Below are positions 7,563-15,146 of a stretch of 64,000 nt of DNA, piece by piece. The stretch lies in assembly GCF_008297975.1 (NCBI RefSeq), contig NZ_VLNY01000015.1, positions 1-64,000 on the forward strand, in the 5' to 3' direction. This stretch comes from Antrihabitans cavernicola. Lineage in GTDB: Bacteria > Actinomycetota > Actinomycetes > Mycobacteriales > Mycobacteriaceae. Within the stretch, counting starts at the first letter, position 1. Every line of letters begins with the position of its first letter. The position numbers and the translations under genes were made by a program. The notes beneath the pieces are model-generated. The model searched no databases and was not told where the DNA came from. It was given only the letters and a program-made list of their open reading frames with translations.

Positions 7563-9158
7563 ATGGCCCAGACGTATCTCTCCATTTCCGACCTGACTTT
7601 CACCTGGCCTGACGGCGATCCCGTGTTCGACGGGCTCGATGCCATGTTCGGAGCGGGCCGCACCGGGCTCGTCGGGCTCAACGGATCGGGAAAGTCGACG
7701 CTGCTGCGACTGACCGCGGGGCTGCTGCAACCCGATCGTGGTTCCATCACCGTGGCAGGCAGTCTCGGCTATCTTCCGCAGAGCATCACCGTCGACACCG
7801 AGCGGCGGGTCGATGAGCTGCTCGGTATCGACGAAGTGCGAAAGGCGCTGCACCGCATCGAATCCGGCACAGCCGATGCCGCCGACTTCGACGTTGTCAA
7901 CGGCCGCTGGGACATCGAGGAACGCGCCGTTGCGCTGCTCGCGCGGTTGCGTCTCGACCACATCGTGGCGTCACCGGAGCAGTTGGACCGCGCCGTCGGA
8001 ACGTTGTCCGGTGGCGAGACCGTGCTGCTGGGTCTCACTGCGCAACTGCTGTGCGAGCCGACGGTGCTGCTGCTCGACGAGCCGACCAACAACCTGGATC
8101 TCGATGCACGGCTGCGGTTGTACGCGGCGGTCGAACAGTTCCCGGGGACGCTGCTCGTCGTCAGTCACGACCGTGACCTGCTGGAGCGGATGGACACCAC
8201 CGCCGAATTGCGCAACGGCGATCTGCGGATGTTCGGTGGCAACGTCGTCGAATACCAACGAATCATCGACGCGGAGCAAGACACAGCGCGGGCGGCCGTA
8301 CGCGATGCGCGCAGCGATGTGCGAAAGCAGGGGCGCGAGCTGGTCGAGGCCCGCATCAAGCTGGATCGGCGAAAGCGTTACGGCAAGAAGATGTTCGAGC
8401 AGAAGCGCGAACCGAAGATCGTGATGGGATTGCGCAAGATGCAGGCCGAGGAATCGGCGGGCAAGCTGCGCAACAACCACATCGAGAAGCTCGACGACGC
8501 CAAATCCTCGCTTACGGAAGCCGAGGAGCAATTGCGCGACGATCGAGAGATTCGGGTGGATCTTCCTGATACACAGCTGTATTCGGGTCAACATGTGATC
8601 TCGCTGAAGGGTGTACAGCTGGCCTGCGGGCCGACGATTACGCTGACGGTATCCGGGCCGGAACGTATCGCCCTGATCGGTCGCAACGGCGTCGGGAAGA
8701 CCACGCTGCTCGGGGCAGTGGCGGCTGCGGGACCTCAGGTGCCGTGGCGATTTCTGCCGCAGCGGCTCGACATCTTCCACGACGATCTGTCGGTGGCGGA
8801 GAACGTCGCAAGGGAGGCGCCGCATGCGACGGCGGAGCAGGTCCGAGCTCAGCTGGCGCGCTTCCTCTTTCGCGGATCGGACTCCGATGTTGCGGCATCC
8901 GGACTGTCGGGTGGCGAACAACTGCGTGCGGCGTTGGCGATGATCCTGCTGGCCGAACCCGCACCGAAGTTGCTGATGCTCGACGAGCCGACCAACAACC
9001 TCGACCTGCCCAGCCTCGCCCACCTCACTCAGGCGTTGGCGAGTTACCGAGGTGCGCTGTTGGTCGCCGGACACGATCTGCCGTTCCTGAGGCAGATCGG
9101 CATCACTCGGTGGCTCGAACTGACCGATGACGGTGTGGCGGAGGTGGATCCGCGTTAG
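7563..9158 (+). CDS. ABC-F family ATP-binding protein
   Basis: A 531-residue protein with two nucleotide-binding domains and no membrane segments, the layout of ABC-F translation factors that act on the ribosomal E site. Domain 1 has Walker A GLNGSGKST (about 40-48), LSGGE near 148 and Walker B LLLDEPTNNLD. Domain 2 has Walker A GRNGVGKTT (about 373), LSGGE near 450 and LLMLDEPTNNLD. The linker (about 230-340) is charged and rich in Arg, Lys and Glu, like the P-site tRNA interaction motif region. ATG at 7563 follows GGAGG. Members range from housekeeping EttA-like factors to antibiotic-resistance proteins; the sequence does not decide between these. A 182-bp leader precedes the gene. Confidence 0.92.
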   Translation: MAQTYLSISDLTFTWPDGDPVFDGLDAMFGAGRTGLVGLNGSGKSTLLRLTAGLLQPDRGSITVAGSLGYLPQSITVDTERRVDELLGIDEVRKALHRIESGTADAADFDVVNGRWDIEERAVALLARLRLDHIVASPEQLDRAVGTLSGGETVLLGLTAQLLCEPTVLLLDEPTNNLDLDARLRLYAAVEQFPGTLLVVSHDRDLLERMDTTAELRNGDLRMFGGNVVEYQRIIDAEQDTARAAVRDARSDVRKQGRELVEARIKLDRRKRYGKKMFEQKREPKIVMGLRKMQAEESAGKLRNNHIEKLDDAKSSLTEAEEQLRDDREIRVDLPDTQLYSGQHVISLKGVQLACGPTITLTVSGPERIALIGRNGVGKTTLLGAVAAAGPQVPWRFLPQRLDIFHDDLSVAENVAREAPHATAEQVRAQLARFLFRGSDSDVAASGLSGGEQLRAALAMILLAEPAPKLLMLDEPTNNLDLPSLAHLTQALASYRGALLVAGHDLPFLRQIGITRWLELTDDGVAEVDPR

Positions 9159-9251
9159 TTCGCTCGCGCACTCGAGCTCAGGTCCACGCGCCCGGAATTC
9201 AGGGTGCGTGGGCGGGAACGGGAGTGTGTGACCTTGCGAGATCCGGCATGG

Positions 9252-9764
9252 TCAGCGAGCCAATGTCTCGTTACCTGCTCGCACACGCCCGAAGAACCGC
9301 TTACCCACGACCGCACCGTCATGGTTGTAGCTGTTCATGATCGCGGCCAACTCGTCGGCGAGCGCCTGCAATGCAGGACTCACCACACCGTCCGACCAGC
9401 CCCAATCCTCGGGAACGCCGTCGATCGCAACCACGATCTCGGCATCGAACGGCGTTTCGACTCGGTAGACGATCTGCGTAGGCGCATCGCCGATCGGATC
9501 GGTCACGGCAATCGCACCCGCAGCACCGGAAAACACTACTCGCGCAAGGGCGATGTCGTCGCGAATCATGTCGGCGATTCTGGACAGACTCGCATGCCTG
9601 CCGACACGAGAATGTCGCGACCCATAGTTGCGATCGTCGGATGGAACGGGCCGTGAACCGAGAATCCGATCGAGCATCCGTTGCGCCACCTGGCGCTCGC
9701 TGTCACCAGTGCGCGGATGATCGATCAGTGCACGCAGGCGAACGATCCGCAGACTGGCCACCAC
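9252..9764 (-). CDS. Conserved hypothetical protein, DUF2786-like N-terminus
   Basis: A protein of about 170 residues with no membrane segment. The N-terminus (VRLRALIDHPRTGDSERQVA, then QRMLDRIL) resembles the short helical DUF2786 module, followed by DDRNYGSRHSR and SRIADMIRDDIALAR. The second half is a beta-rich stretch with VTDPIGDAPTQIVYRVETPF and GVPEDWGWSDG. I cannot assign a function. Tandem GTG codons at 9764 and 9761 are the likely start; longer starts reach back across the start of the divergent hydrolase at 9790 and are less likely. Only 25 bp separate the two starts, so their promoters must overlap. Confidence 0.65.
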   Translation of the reverse strand: MVASLRIVRLRALIDHPRTGDSERQVAQRMLDRILGSRPVPSDDRNYGSRHSRVGRHASLSRIADMIRDDIALARVVFSGAAGAIAVTDPIGDAPTQIVYRVETPFDAEIVVAIDGVPEDWGWSDGVVSPALQALADELAAIMNSYNHDGAVVGKRFFGRVRAGNETLAR

Positions 9765-9789
9765 CCGAGCGTACCGGCAGACTGGCGCA

Positions 9790-10593
9790 ATGCAGAGCGC
9801 AACAAACCCCATCGACGGCGTCCGCATCGCGTACGAAACCTACGGCGACGGACCGCCGCTGCTGTTGGTACACGGAAGCGCTCTCACACACAGCATTTGG
9901 CGCGCTTTCGGTTACGTCAAAGCGCTCCGCGACAGCTATCGCCTGATTCTGGTCGACATGCGCGGCCACGGGCGCAGCGACAAGCCGCACGATCAGGCGG
10001 CATATTCCCGCGACCTGATCGTCACAGATTTGATCGCGGTACTCGACGCCGAAGCCATCGACAGCGCTCACTACTTCGGCTACTCGTTCGGCGCTCGCAC
10101 AGGATTGGCATTCGCTGTGCAGGCACCGGAACGGTTGCGCTCCATCATCATCGGGGCAGGCACCCACCGACGACAGGACGGGATCTTCGATCGGCTGTTC
10201 TTTCCCGGCTGCGTCGACACCCTCGAACGCGACGGCATGGACGCCTTCCTCGACCGGTGGGGGCAGACGCGCGACTTTCCGATCGACAGCGGTACCCGAG
10301 CAGTGTTCCGCGCCAACGATTCCGAAGCGTTGGTCGCATACTTTCGACAATCCGAACGCGAAGAAGGGCTGCCCGACAACGCATTACGCGCGATCGCGCT
10401 GCCGACGCTGGTGTTCGTCGGATCGCTCGACACCGACCGTATCGAGGACTCCCGCGCGGCCGCCGCATTGATTCCCGATGCGGAATTGCACGTGATCGAC
10501 GGCTTCGATCACGGCACAGCGTTGGCGGCCACGCCGGAGGTCCTCGAGTTCGTCACTCCGTTTCTGGCGTCATCCACTGCACCAACTGAATGA
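9790..10593 (+). CDS. Alpha/beta hydrolase
   Basis: A 267-residue cytoplasmic alpha/beta-hydrolase fold enzyme. LLLVHGSALTHSIW holds the oxyanion HG loop, VDMRGHGRSDKP is the usual strand-turn before the lid, and GYSFGA carries the nucleophile Ser (about residue 99). The acid is probably the Asp in GSLDTDRI (about 217) and the base the His in GFDHGTAL (about 240). The fold is clear but the substrate is not. Its 3' end overlaps the convergent VOC gene by 41 bp, so simultaneous expression of both could interfere. Confidence 0.88.
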   Translation: MQSATNPIDGVRIAYETYGDGPPLLLVHGSALTHSIWRAFGYVKALRDSYRLILVDMRGHGRSDKPHDQAAYSRDLIVTDLIAVLDAEAIDSAHYFGYSFGARTGLAFAVQAPERLRSIIIGAGTHRRQDGIFDRLFFPGCVDTLERDGMDAFLDRWGQTRDFPIDSGTRAVFRANDSEALVAYFRQSEREEGLPDNALRAIALPTLVFVGSLDTDRIEDSRAAAALIPDAELHVIDGFDHGTALAATPEVLEFVTPFLASSTAPTE

Positions 10594-10945
10594 CGATCCC
10601 GTTCGGGTCCGCCACCTGGAAGTAGCGCTCACCCCACGGCTCGGTCTCGATCGGCGTCACGATGTCCACGCCCTCGTCCTGCAGCCGTCGGTACTCGTCG
10701 TCGATGGTGTCGACGACGAACACCACGAGGGTGCCGTTACCCGCGTCCCCGGCAATGCGCTCCGGCTTGAACGTGCCGAGACCGGTCCGCAGGTAGATCA
10801 GGTTGAAACCGGCGTCGGGCCGCGACAGCGACACGAACCCGTCGGCGGCCATGTCCTGTGTGAAACCGAGGTGCTCGATTATGAAGGCCGCGGAGGCGTT
10901 CGGATCGGCGACGTTGAGCGAAATTGCGGTCGATGTGATCTGCAT
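10553..10945 (-). CDS. VOC (glyoxalase/bleomycin-resistance) superfamily protein
   Basis: A 130-residue single-module vicinal-oxygen-chelate protein. The first beta-alpha-beta half starts ITSTAISLNVADPNASAAFI and the second contains LVVFVVDTIDDEYRRLQDEG. The end reads RYFQVADPNGIVIQLVQW, where the terminal metal-ligand Glu of active glyoxalases is Gln, so metal catalysis is doubtful. Many such proteins bind small molecules or act as dioxygenase-like enzymes. The start ATG at 10945 lies 10 bp from a 15-bp inverted repeat (10956-10970) that may control it. It is convergent with the alpha/beta hydrolase and divergent from aroQ. Confidence 0.85.
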   Translation of the reverse strand: MQITSTAISLNVADPNASAAFIIEHLGFTQDMAADGFVSLSRPDAGFNLIYLRTGLGTFKPERIAGDAGNGTLVVFVVDTIDDEYRRLQDEGVDIVTPIETEPWGERYFQVADPNGIVIQLVQWMTPETE

Positions 10946-10955
10946 GAACTCTACA

Positions 10956-10970
10956 ACGTACGTCGTACGT
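10956..10970. promoter_or_regulatory. ACGTACG-T-CGTACGT inverted repeat, candidate operator
   Basis: A perfect inverted repeat of two 7-bp arms around one base, in the 93-bp gap between the divergent VOC and aroQ genes. It sits 10 bp upstream of the VOC start codon. TetR-family operators often look like this, but no regulator gene adjoins it, so the controlling protein is unknown. Confidence 0.55.
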
Positions 10971-11038
10971 AGTTAGTTCCCGCAGATGCGACCCACACCT
11001 TGATACCGTCTTGAACACCACCGATGGAGGGAACTACA

Positions 11039-11479
11039 TTGCCGGCCGACGGACCGATCCTGGTGCTCAACGGGCCCAACCTGAACATGCTCGGGACCCG
11101 GCAGCCAGACGTGTACGGGAACGAGACCCTCGACGACATCGTCACCCTCTGCAAACGCACAGCAGCCCGGCTCAATCGCGGCATCGTGGCATTCCAGTCG
11201 AACTCCGAGGGCGAGCTGATCGATCGCATCCATCGGGCGCGCGGCGTCGAATCGGGAATCGTCATCAACCCCGGCGGATTGACCCACACCTCGGTCGCGC
11301 TCCGCGACGCGTTGCTGATCCCGGAGATCCCCATCGTCGAGGTGCACATCAGCAACGTGCACGCTCGCGAGGAGTTCCGGCACCACTCCTACGTGTCACC
11401 GATCGCGTCGGGTGTCATCGCGGGACTCGGCAGCTACGGCTACGTCGCCGCCATCGAGTACCTGGTCTCGATTACGTAG
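11039..11479 (+). CDS. aroQ: Type II 3-dehydroquinate dehydratase
   Basis: A 146-residue enzyme that converts 3-dehydroquinate to 3-dehydroshikimate in the shikimate pathway (also used for quinate breakdown). It has the type II hallmarks: [21 protein letters not shown] at the start with the catalytic Arg and the Tyr of the flexible lid, [14 protein letters not shown], the [17 protein letters not shown] loop, and [15 protein letters not shown] with the catalytic His. I chose the TTG at 11039 because GGAGGG (11027-11032) stands at the right distance before it; the ATG at 11024 has no site and the GGAGGG would fall inside its coding region. It is not clustered with other aromatic biosynthesis genes here. 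The stop overlaps the convergent acyl-CoA dehydrogenase by 8 bp. Confidence 0.93.
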   Translation: MPADGPILVLNGPNLNMLGTRQPDVYGNETLDDIVTLCKRTAARLNRGIVAFQSNSEGELIDRIHRARGVESGIVINPGGLTHTSVALRDALLIPEIPIVEVHISNVHAREEFRHHSYVSPIASGVIAGLGSYGYVAAIEYLVSIT

Positions 11480-12701
11480 CGAGCAGGCCCTTCGCGATAT
11501 GCGTCACCTGCACCTCGTTGCTGCCGGCATAGATCATCAACGACTTGGCATCGCGCGCCAGTTGCTCGACGCGATACTCGGCCATGTAGCCGTTGCCACC
11601 GAACAATTGCACTGCTTCCATCGCGACCTCGGTCGCTGCACGCGACGAGTACAGCTTCATCGCCGACGCCTCCGCCAACCCCACTGCAACGCCGGCTTGC
11701 TGACGTTCGAGCGCCGAGAAGATCATGTTCTGCACGTTGATTCGGGCGATCTCCATCTCGGCGAGCTTGAGCTGAATCAGCTGGAACCGCCCGATCTCCT
11801 GACCCCACAGCGTGCGACTCTTCGCGTACTCGATCGACAGCCGATGACATTCGTTGATGATGCCGAGCGACAGGTACGCGATGCCGATGCGTTCTGCGCT
11901 GAACGCTTCGCGCGCACTGGATTTGCCGTCACCCTTGGTCGGGTTCTCGGTCTCGCCCAGTAGCCGGTCGGGGGTGATGCGGACGTTGTCGAAGAACAGT
12001 TCGCCGGTCGGCGAGCTGTTCATGCCCATCTTCTTGAACGGCTTGCCTTGCGTAAATCCCGCCATGCCCGTGTCGAGGACGAACGGGAGCACCTTGCGGT
12101 CCCGCTTCGACACTGCACCGTCGCCCTCGTCCAACTTGGCGTAGACGACGATGGTGTCGGCGTACGGACCGTTGGTGATGAACGTCTTCTGCCCGTTGAG
12201 GATGTAGTCCGCACCGTCGCGCTTCACGTAGGTCTTCATGCCGCCGAAAGCATCGGAACCGGAATCGGGCTCGGTGATCGCCCATGCACCGACCTTCTCC
12301 AGCGTCACCAACTCAGGCAGCCAGCGCTGCTTCTGCGCGAGCGTGCCGCGACTACGAATGGTGCCGACGGTCAACCCGACGCTCACACCCAGCGACGCGA
12401 TCATGCCCAGGCTCACACCGGCCAGCTCGGTGTTGAGGATGACGGCCATGCTGCCGCCCATGCCGCCCCCGCTGTCGTCACCGTCGTCGGCAACGGTGTC
12501 ACCGGCTTCTTCGGCCAGCGCCTTCTCCAGGCCCTCGCGTGAAATCGCGTCGATCCCGAAGGTCTTGTACAGCTTGCGCAAAATGTCGTACGGCGCCAGC
12601 GCGGCGCTCTCGAGTTCGTCGACGTGCGGGCGGATCTCCTTCTCGATGAAACCTCGCAGCGCGTCGCGGAACATCTCGTCGGTATCCGACCATGTGTACA
12701 T
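11472..12701 (-). CDS. Acyl-CoA dehydrogenase
   Basis: A 409-residue FAD-dependent acyl-CoA dehydrogenase, introducing the alpha-beta double bond in acyl-CoA breakdown. It has the N-terminal helical domain, the middle domain with [14 protein letters not shown] and [15 protein letters not shown], and a C-terminal bundle with [12 protein letters not shown]. At the position where medium-chain enzymes carry catalytic Glu the sequence is IYAGSNEVQ (Ala). Glu270 in SAERIGIA matches the Glu of the isovaleryl/long-chain type, so the base is probably there. Residues 60-85 form an unusual acidic Gly-rich insert ([12 protein letters not shown]). ATG at 12701 is preceded within 11-24 bp by a KstR-like palindrome, suggesting control by cholesterol-derived acyl-CoA. 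Confidence 0.92.
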   Translation of the reverse strand: MYTWSDTDEMFRDALRGFIEKEIRPHVDELESAALAPYDILRKLYKTFGIDAISREGLEKALAEEAGDTVADDGDDSGGGMGGSMAVILNTELAGVSLGMIASLGVSVGLTVGTIRSRGTLAQKQRWLPELVTLEKVGAWAITEPDSGSDAFGGMKTYVKRDGADYILNGQKTFITNGPYADTIVVYAKLDEGDGAVSKRDRKVLPFVLDTGMAGFTQGKPFKKMGMNSSPTGELFFDNVRITPDRLLGETENPTKGDGKSSAREAFSAERIGIAYLSLGIINECHRLSIEYAKSRTLWGQEIGRFQLIQLKLAEMEIARINVQNMIFSALERQQAGVAVGLAEASAMKLYSSRAATEVAMEAVQLFGGNGYMAEYRVEQLARDAKSLMIYAGSNEVQVTHIAKGLLAT

Positions 12702-12711
12702 ACAAGAAATA

Positions 12712-12725
12712 TAGAACACGTTCTC
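12712..12725. promoter_or_regulatory. KstR-like operator
   Basis: The sequence TAGAACACGTTCTC matches the published KstR consensus TnnAACnnGTTnnA at all positions except the final A; its core AGAAC-AC-GTTCT is a perfect inverted repeat. KstR is a TetR-family repressor of sterol-degradation genes in mycobacteria and rhodococci. The site lies between the divergent acyl-CoA dehydrogenase and the GNAT gene and could govern both. Confidence 0.75.
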
Positions 12726-12754
12726 GTTTTATGGCGCGACGGTATTGTCGACGC

Positions 12755-13069
12755 ATGGAAACCAGGGTCGAGAACAACTCCGAATACAAGCGGTTCGAGC
12801 TCTACGCGAACAACAACCTGGCCGGCTTCGCAGCCTACGAAAACGCGGATGCCAACCGCGCGTTCGTCCACACCGAGATCTATCCCCAATACGAGGGCCA
12901 GGGCTTCGCCAAGGTGCTCATCAAAGAAGCGCTGGATCAGACGAAGGACGCCGGACTCGGCGTGCTGCCGTTCTGCCCGTTCGTGCACCGCTTCGTCTCG
13001 AAAGATCCGGAATACCTTGCGCTGGTACCGGAATGGGCGCGTGAACGCCTCGGGCTGGCCGCTCAGTAG
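12755..13069 (+). CDS. YjdJ-type GNAT acetyltransferase-like protein
   Basis: A 104-residue minimal GNAT-fold protein of the type found in E. coli YjdJ (PF14542). It reads NSEYKRFELYANNNLAGFAA, then the strand AFVHTEIYPQYEGQGFAKVL with the acetyl-CoA binding YEGQGFA loop, and PFCPFVHRFVSKDPEY at the end, all family features. Substrates of these small proteins are not known. ATG at 12755 is preferred; an in-frame ATG at 12731 would add MARRYCRR. The gene shares the KstR-like operator region with the acyl-CoA dehydrogenase and its stop overlaps the acyltransferase stop by 7 bp. Confidence 0.85.
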   Translation: METRVENNSEYKRFELYANNNLAGFAAYENADANRAFVHTEIYPQYEGQGFAKVLIKEALDQTKDAGLGVLPFCPFVHRFVSKDPEYLALVPEWARERLGLAAQ

Positions 13070-13797
13070 TTCTCGACGGCCCGATCCAGCGCGTCCTGCA
13101 TGCGGGCGCGCACCAGTCGCGTGATCTCACCCGGACGGTCGGGGATGTCGACGACGGGACTGTCGAAGAACATGCTGGCGCCGGTCGTCGTTTCGCCAGG
13201 TCCGTAACTCAGGCCGAGGAAGATCAGCGCGGGCCGCACCCCTAACTTCATCGAGCGACTTGTGACATGCCCGATTCCGCTGCCGACGGCCTGCACGCGC
13301 GTCGGATCCTCGAGGTTGCACGTGCCTTCCGGGAAGATCGCCAGGTTGTCGCCGCGACGCATACGCTCGGCGCACAGATCCATCATCGTCTGCCCGGCGG
13401 CGTTCACAGCGCGGATGCCGTGGTTCTTGCCGCGGAACACCGGGATACCGCCCATCATGTCGACCTTCTTGCGCTGTTTCTCTTCGAGGAACAGCTCGTC
13501 TTTGGCCAGCACGCGGGTTCGCCCGATCGTCGGCCGCAGCGGGCTACGCCACGCGGTCGCGGCGACCGTGTACGGGTCGTCCTGCGAAAGGTGATCGATC
13601 GAGATGATCAACCGCGTGTTCGACGCGATCAGATCGCGCAACTGCTCCTTGGCGCCGGGCGCGTAGGTGACGCGCGGAGCGTACTTGCGCGCAAGGTAGG
13701 CGTACGACGCCTTCGACTGCAGCCGGTTCTGCTGATGCGCAAGGTAGTACGCGTAAACCTCGTCGGCATTTTCGAGAATTACCTCCGGACGCTGCAT
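13063..13797 (-). CDS. Lysophospholipid acyltransferase (PlsC-like) family protein
   Basis: A 244-residue glycerolipid acyltransferase-type protein. The HX4D catalytic pair appears as DHLSQDD (about 78-84), MGGIPVFRGKN gives the block that binds the acceptor, and FPEGTCNLEDP (about 154) is block III with EGT. The C-terminal part has ALIFLGLSYGPGE. Such enzymes transfer acyl groups to 1-acylglycerol-3-phosphate or related acceptors at the membrane; this one lacks a clear transmembrane helix. A 12-bp palindrome TACGGTACCGTA lies 7 bp before its ATG. It follows the TetR gene on the same strand with only 5 bp between them, so the two are probably one transcript. Confidence 0.85.
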   Translation of the reverse strand: MQRPEVILENADEVYAYYLAHQQNRLQSKASYAYLARKYAPRVTYAPGAKEQLRDLIASNTRLIISIDHLSQDDPYTVAATAWRSPLRPTIGRTRVLAKDELFLEEKQRKKVDMMGGIPVFRGKNHGIRAVNAAGQTMMDLCAERMRRGDNLAIFPEGTCNLEDPTRVQAVGSGIGHVTSRSMKLGVRPALIFLGLSYGPGETTTGASMFFDSPVVDIPDRPGEITRLVRARMQDALDRAVENY

Positions 13798-13802
13798 GCA
13801 AC

Positions 13803-14387
13803 TTACGGTACCGTAGGTTGGCCGTTCAGGACACGGCGGACAAGCTCGCGAACCACAGTCGCGGGTTCCAGCCCGGTGTCCATCGGCACGGTCAGCAGCT
13901 CGAACAGCAGTCCGTCCACGGCGTAGCGCAGCAACGCGATCTCCATCGGCCCACCGGCCAAGCCCGCCTGCCGATTGAATTCGACATCGAGTCGAAAGTT
14001 GCGCGCGAGAGTCTCGTGCAGGATCGACGCCAAACCCGGACGTCTGCTCGCCTCCAGGCGCAGCTCGAAGAGTGCGCGCATGACGTCGGGCTCACTTGTC
14101 GTCCGTTCGACGATGTACTCGATGTAGGCGATCGACAGATCGATGCCGGGCGGACGGTCCTCGAGCTGAGCAAGTCGGGCCACATCCGGAGCAAGCCGCT
14201 CGAATACTCGTTCACCCAACGCTCCGAGTAGCTCGTCGCGCGTCTTGAAGTAGTTGGCAGTCGTGCCCTGCGGCACGTCGGCAGCACCGTCGATCGCGCG
14301 ATGAGTCAGACCGCGCGCACCCGCACTCGCAAGCACCTGCAATCCGGCGTCGGCCAACGACGCACGTCGTTCCGGGTTGGCCACCAT
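13803..14387 (-). CDS. TetR/AcrR family regulator
   Basis: A 194-residue TetR repressor. The N-terminal helix-turn-helix is clear: RASLADAGLQVLASAGARGL, then THRAIDGAADVPQGTTANYF, where TTANYF is the recognition helix end and KTRDELLGALG starts helix 4. The remainder is the ligand-binding helical domain. ATG at 14387 (MVANPERR) is preferred over 14411 because the latter overlaps the operator region. It is divergent from the DHFR-fold gene at 14466, and two inverted repeats in the gap (14408-14446) are likely its binding sites. It is closely followed by the acyltransferase. Confidence 0.9.
   Translation of the reverse strand: MVANPERRASLADAGLQVLASAGARGLTHRAIDGAADVPQGTTANYFKTRDELLGALGERVFERLAPDVARLAQLEDRPPGIDLSIAYIEYIVERTTSEPDVMRALFELRLEASRRPGLASILHETLARNFRLDVEFNRQAGLAGGPMEIALLRYAVDGLLFELLTVPMDTGLEPATVVRELVRRVLNGQPTVP
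13804..13815. promoter_or_regulatory. TACGGTACCGTA palindrome before acyltransferase
   Basis: A perfect 12-bp palindrome that overlaps the last codons and stop of the TetR gene and ends 7 bp before the acyltransferase ATG. Because it coincides with the codons for Thr-Val-Pro-stop, chance is possible; alternatively it is an operator for a second promoter of the acyltransferase. Confidence 0.3.
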
Positions 14388-14407
14388 GCGCCCAACGCTA
14401 GCACCAA

Positions 14408-14446
14408 CCACAACAGTCGTGGTACTTTAACTACCACAGTTGTAGT
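14408..14446. promoter_or_regulatory. Two tandem inverted repeats between TetR and DHFR-fold genes
   Basis: CCAC-AACAGTC-GTGG (14408-14422) and ACTAC-CACAGTT-GTAGT (14430-14446) share the same arm-spacer geometry (7-bp spacer) and related spacer sequence. They fill the 78-bp gap between divergent starts at 14387 and 14466. This is the expected place for a TetR autoregulatory operator. Confidence 0.6.
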
Positions 14447-14465
14447 AGTCGATCTGGAGGCCCAC

Positions 14466-15035
14466 ATGCGAGAGCTCACCTATTACGTCGCGTCCACGCT
14501 CGACGGATTCATCGCGGCGCCGGATGGATCGTTCGACGCCTTTGCACCCGATCCGCAGTTTCTGCAGTACATGGCGGCCGAGTTTCCCGAGACGCTGCCC
14601 GTGCACGCCCGCGGCCCACTCGGCATCGCCGAGGTACCGAACAAGCATTTCGACACCGTCGTGATGGGCCGCAAGACCTACGATCCCGCCGTCGAAGCCG
14701 GCTTGACCAGCGCATATCCGCACCTTCGCCAGTACGTCTTCTCGCGGACTCTCGGCCATGTCGACGATGCGTCGGTCACCGTCGTCGCAGGCAATCCCGT
14801 CGATACGGTCCGGGAACTCAAGAAGGAGAACGGCCTGGGCATCTGGCTGTGCGGCGGCGGCGAGTTGGCGGGGCAGCTCGCACCGGAGATCGATCGGCTG
14901 ATCGTCAAGGTGAATCCAGTCGTGATCGGCTCGGGTACACCCCTGTTCACCCACGACTACCAGCCCCGATCATGGTCGCTCGTCGATGCCACCCCGCAGG
15001 CGGGCGGCGTCGCGGTGCTGCAGTACGAACGCTGA
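14466..15035 (+). CDS. Dihydrofolate reductase-fold (RibD C-terminal) family protein
   Basis: A 189-residue NADPH-binding reductase-fold protein. MRELTYYVASTLDGFIAAPD is the usual opening, HFDTVVMGRKTYDPAVE is the cofactor-binding VMGRKTY motif, and GLGIWLCGGGELAGQL is the second GGG cofactor loop; the end has VVIGSGTPLF. This family includes RibD-like reductases and many enzymes of unknown substrate, and it is not the housekeeping folate DHFR. ATG at 14466 follows TGGAGG. It is divergent from the TetR gene and therefore probably its main target. Confidence 0.9.
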   Translation: MRELTYYVASTLDGFIAAPDGSFDAFAPDPQFLQYMAAEFPETLPVHARGPLGIAEVPNKHFDTVVMGRKTYDPAVEAGLTSAYPHLRQYVFSRTLGHVDDASVTVVAGNPVDTVRELKKENGLGIWLCGGGELAGQLAPEIDRLIVKVNPVVIGSGTPLFTHDYQPRSWSLVDATPQAGGVAVLQYER

Positions 15036-15108
15036 TTCGCGCTCTAGAATCGAGGGTGACCTCGACCTCGGAATACCTGCCGACGGCTCGGGGTTGAGAC
15101 AGGTACAC

Positions 15109-15126
15109 TAGTTGAATCCTCAACTA
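15109..15126. promoter_or_regulatory. TAGTTGA-ATCC-TCAACTA inverted repeat, MarR-like operator
   Basis: A perfect 7-4-7 inverted repeat that ends 20 bp before the pirin ATG at 15147. The arm sequence and spacing are like operators of MarR-family regulators, often found in front of pirin genes. It overlaps the expected promoter, so repression is likely. No MarR gene is in the window. Confidence 0.65.
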
Positions 15127-15146
15127 CTTCACCGAGGAGGAGCGAC

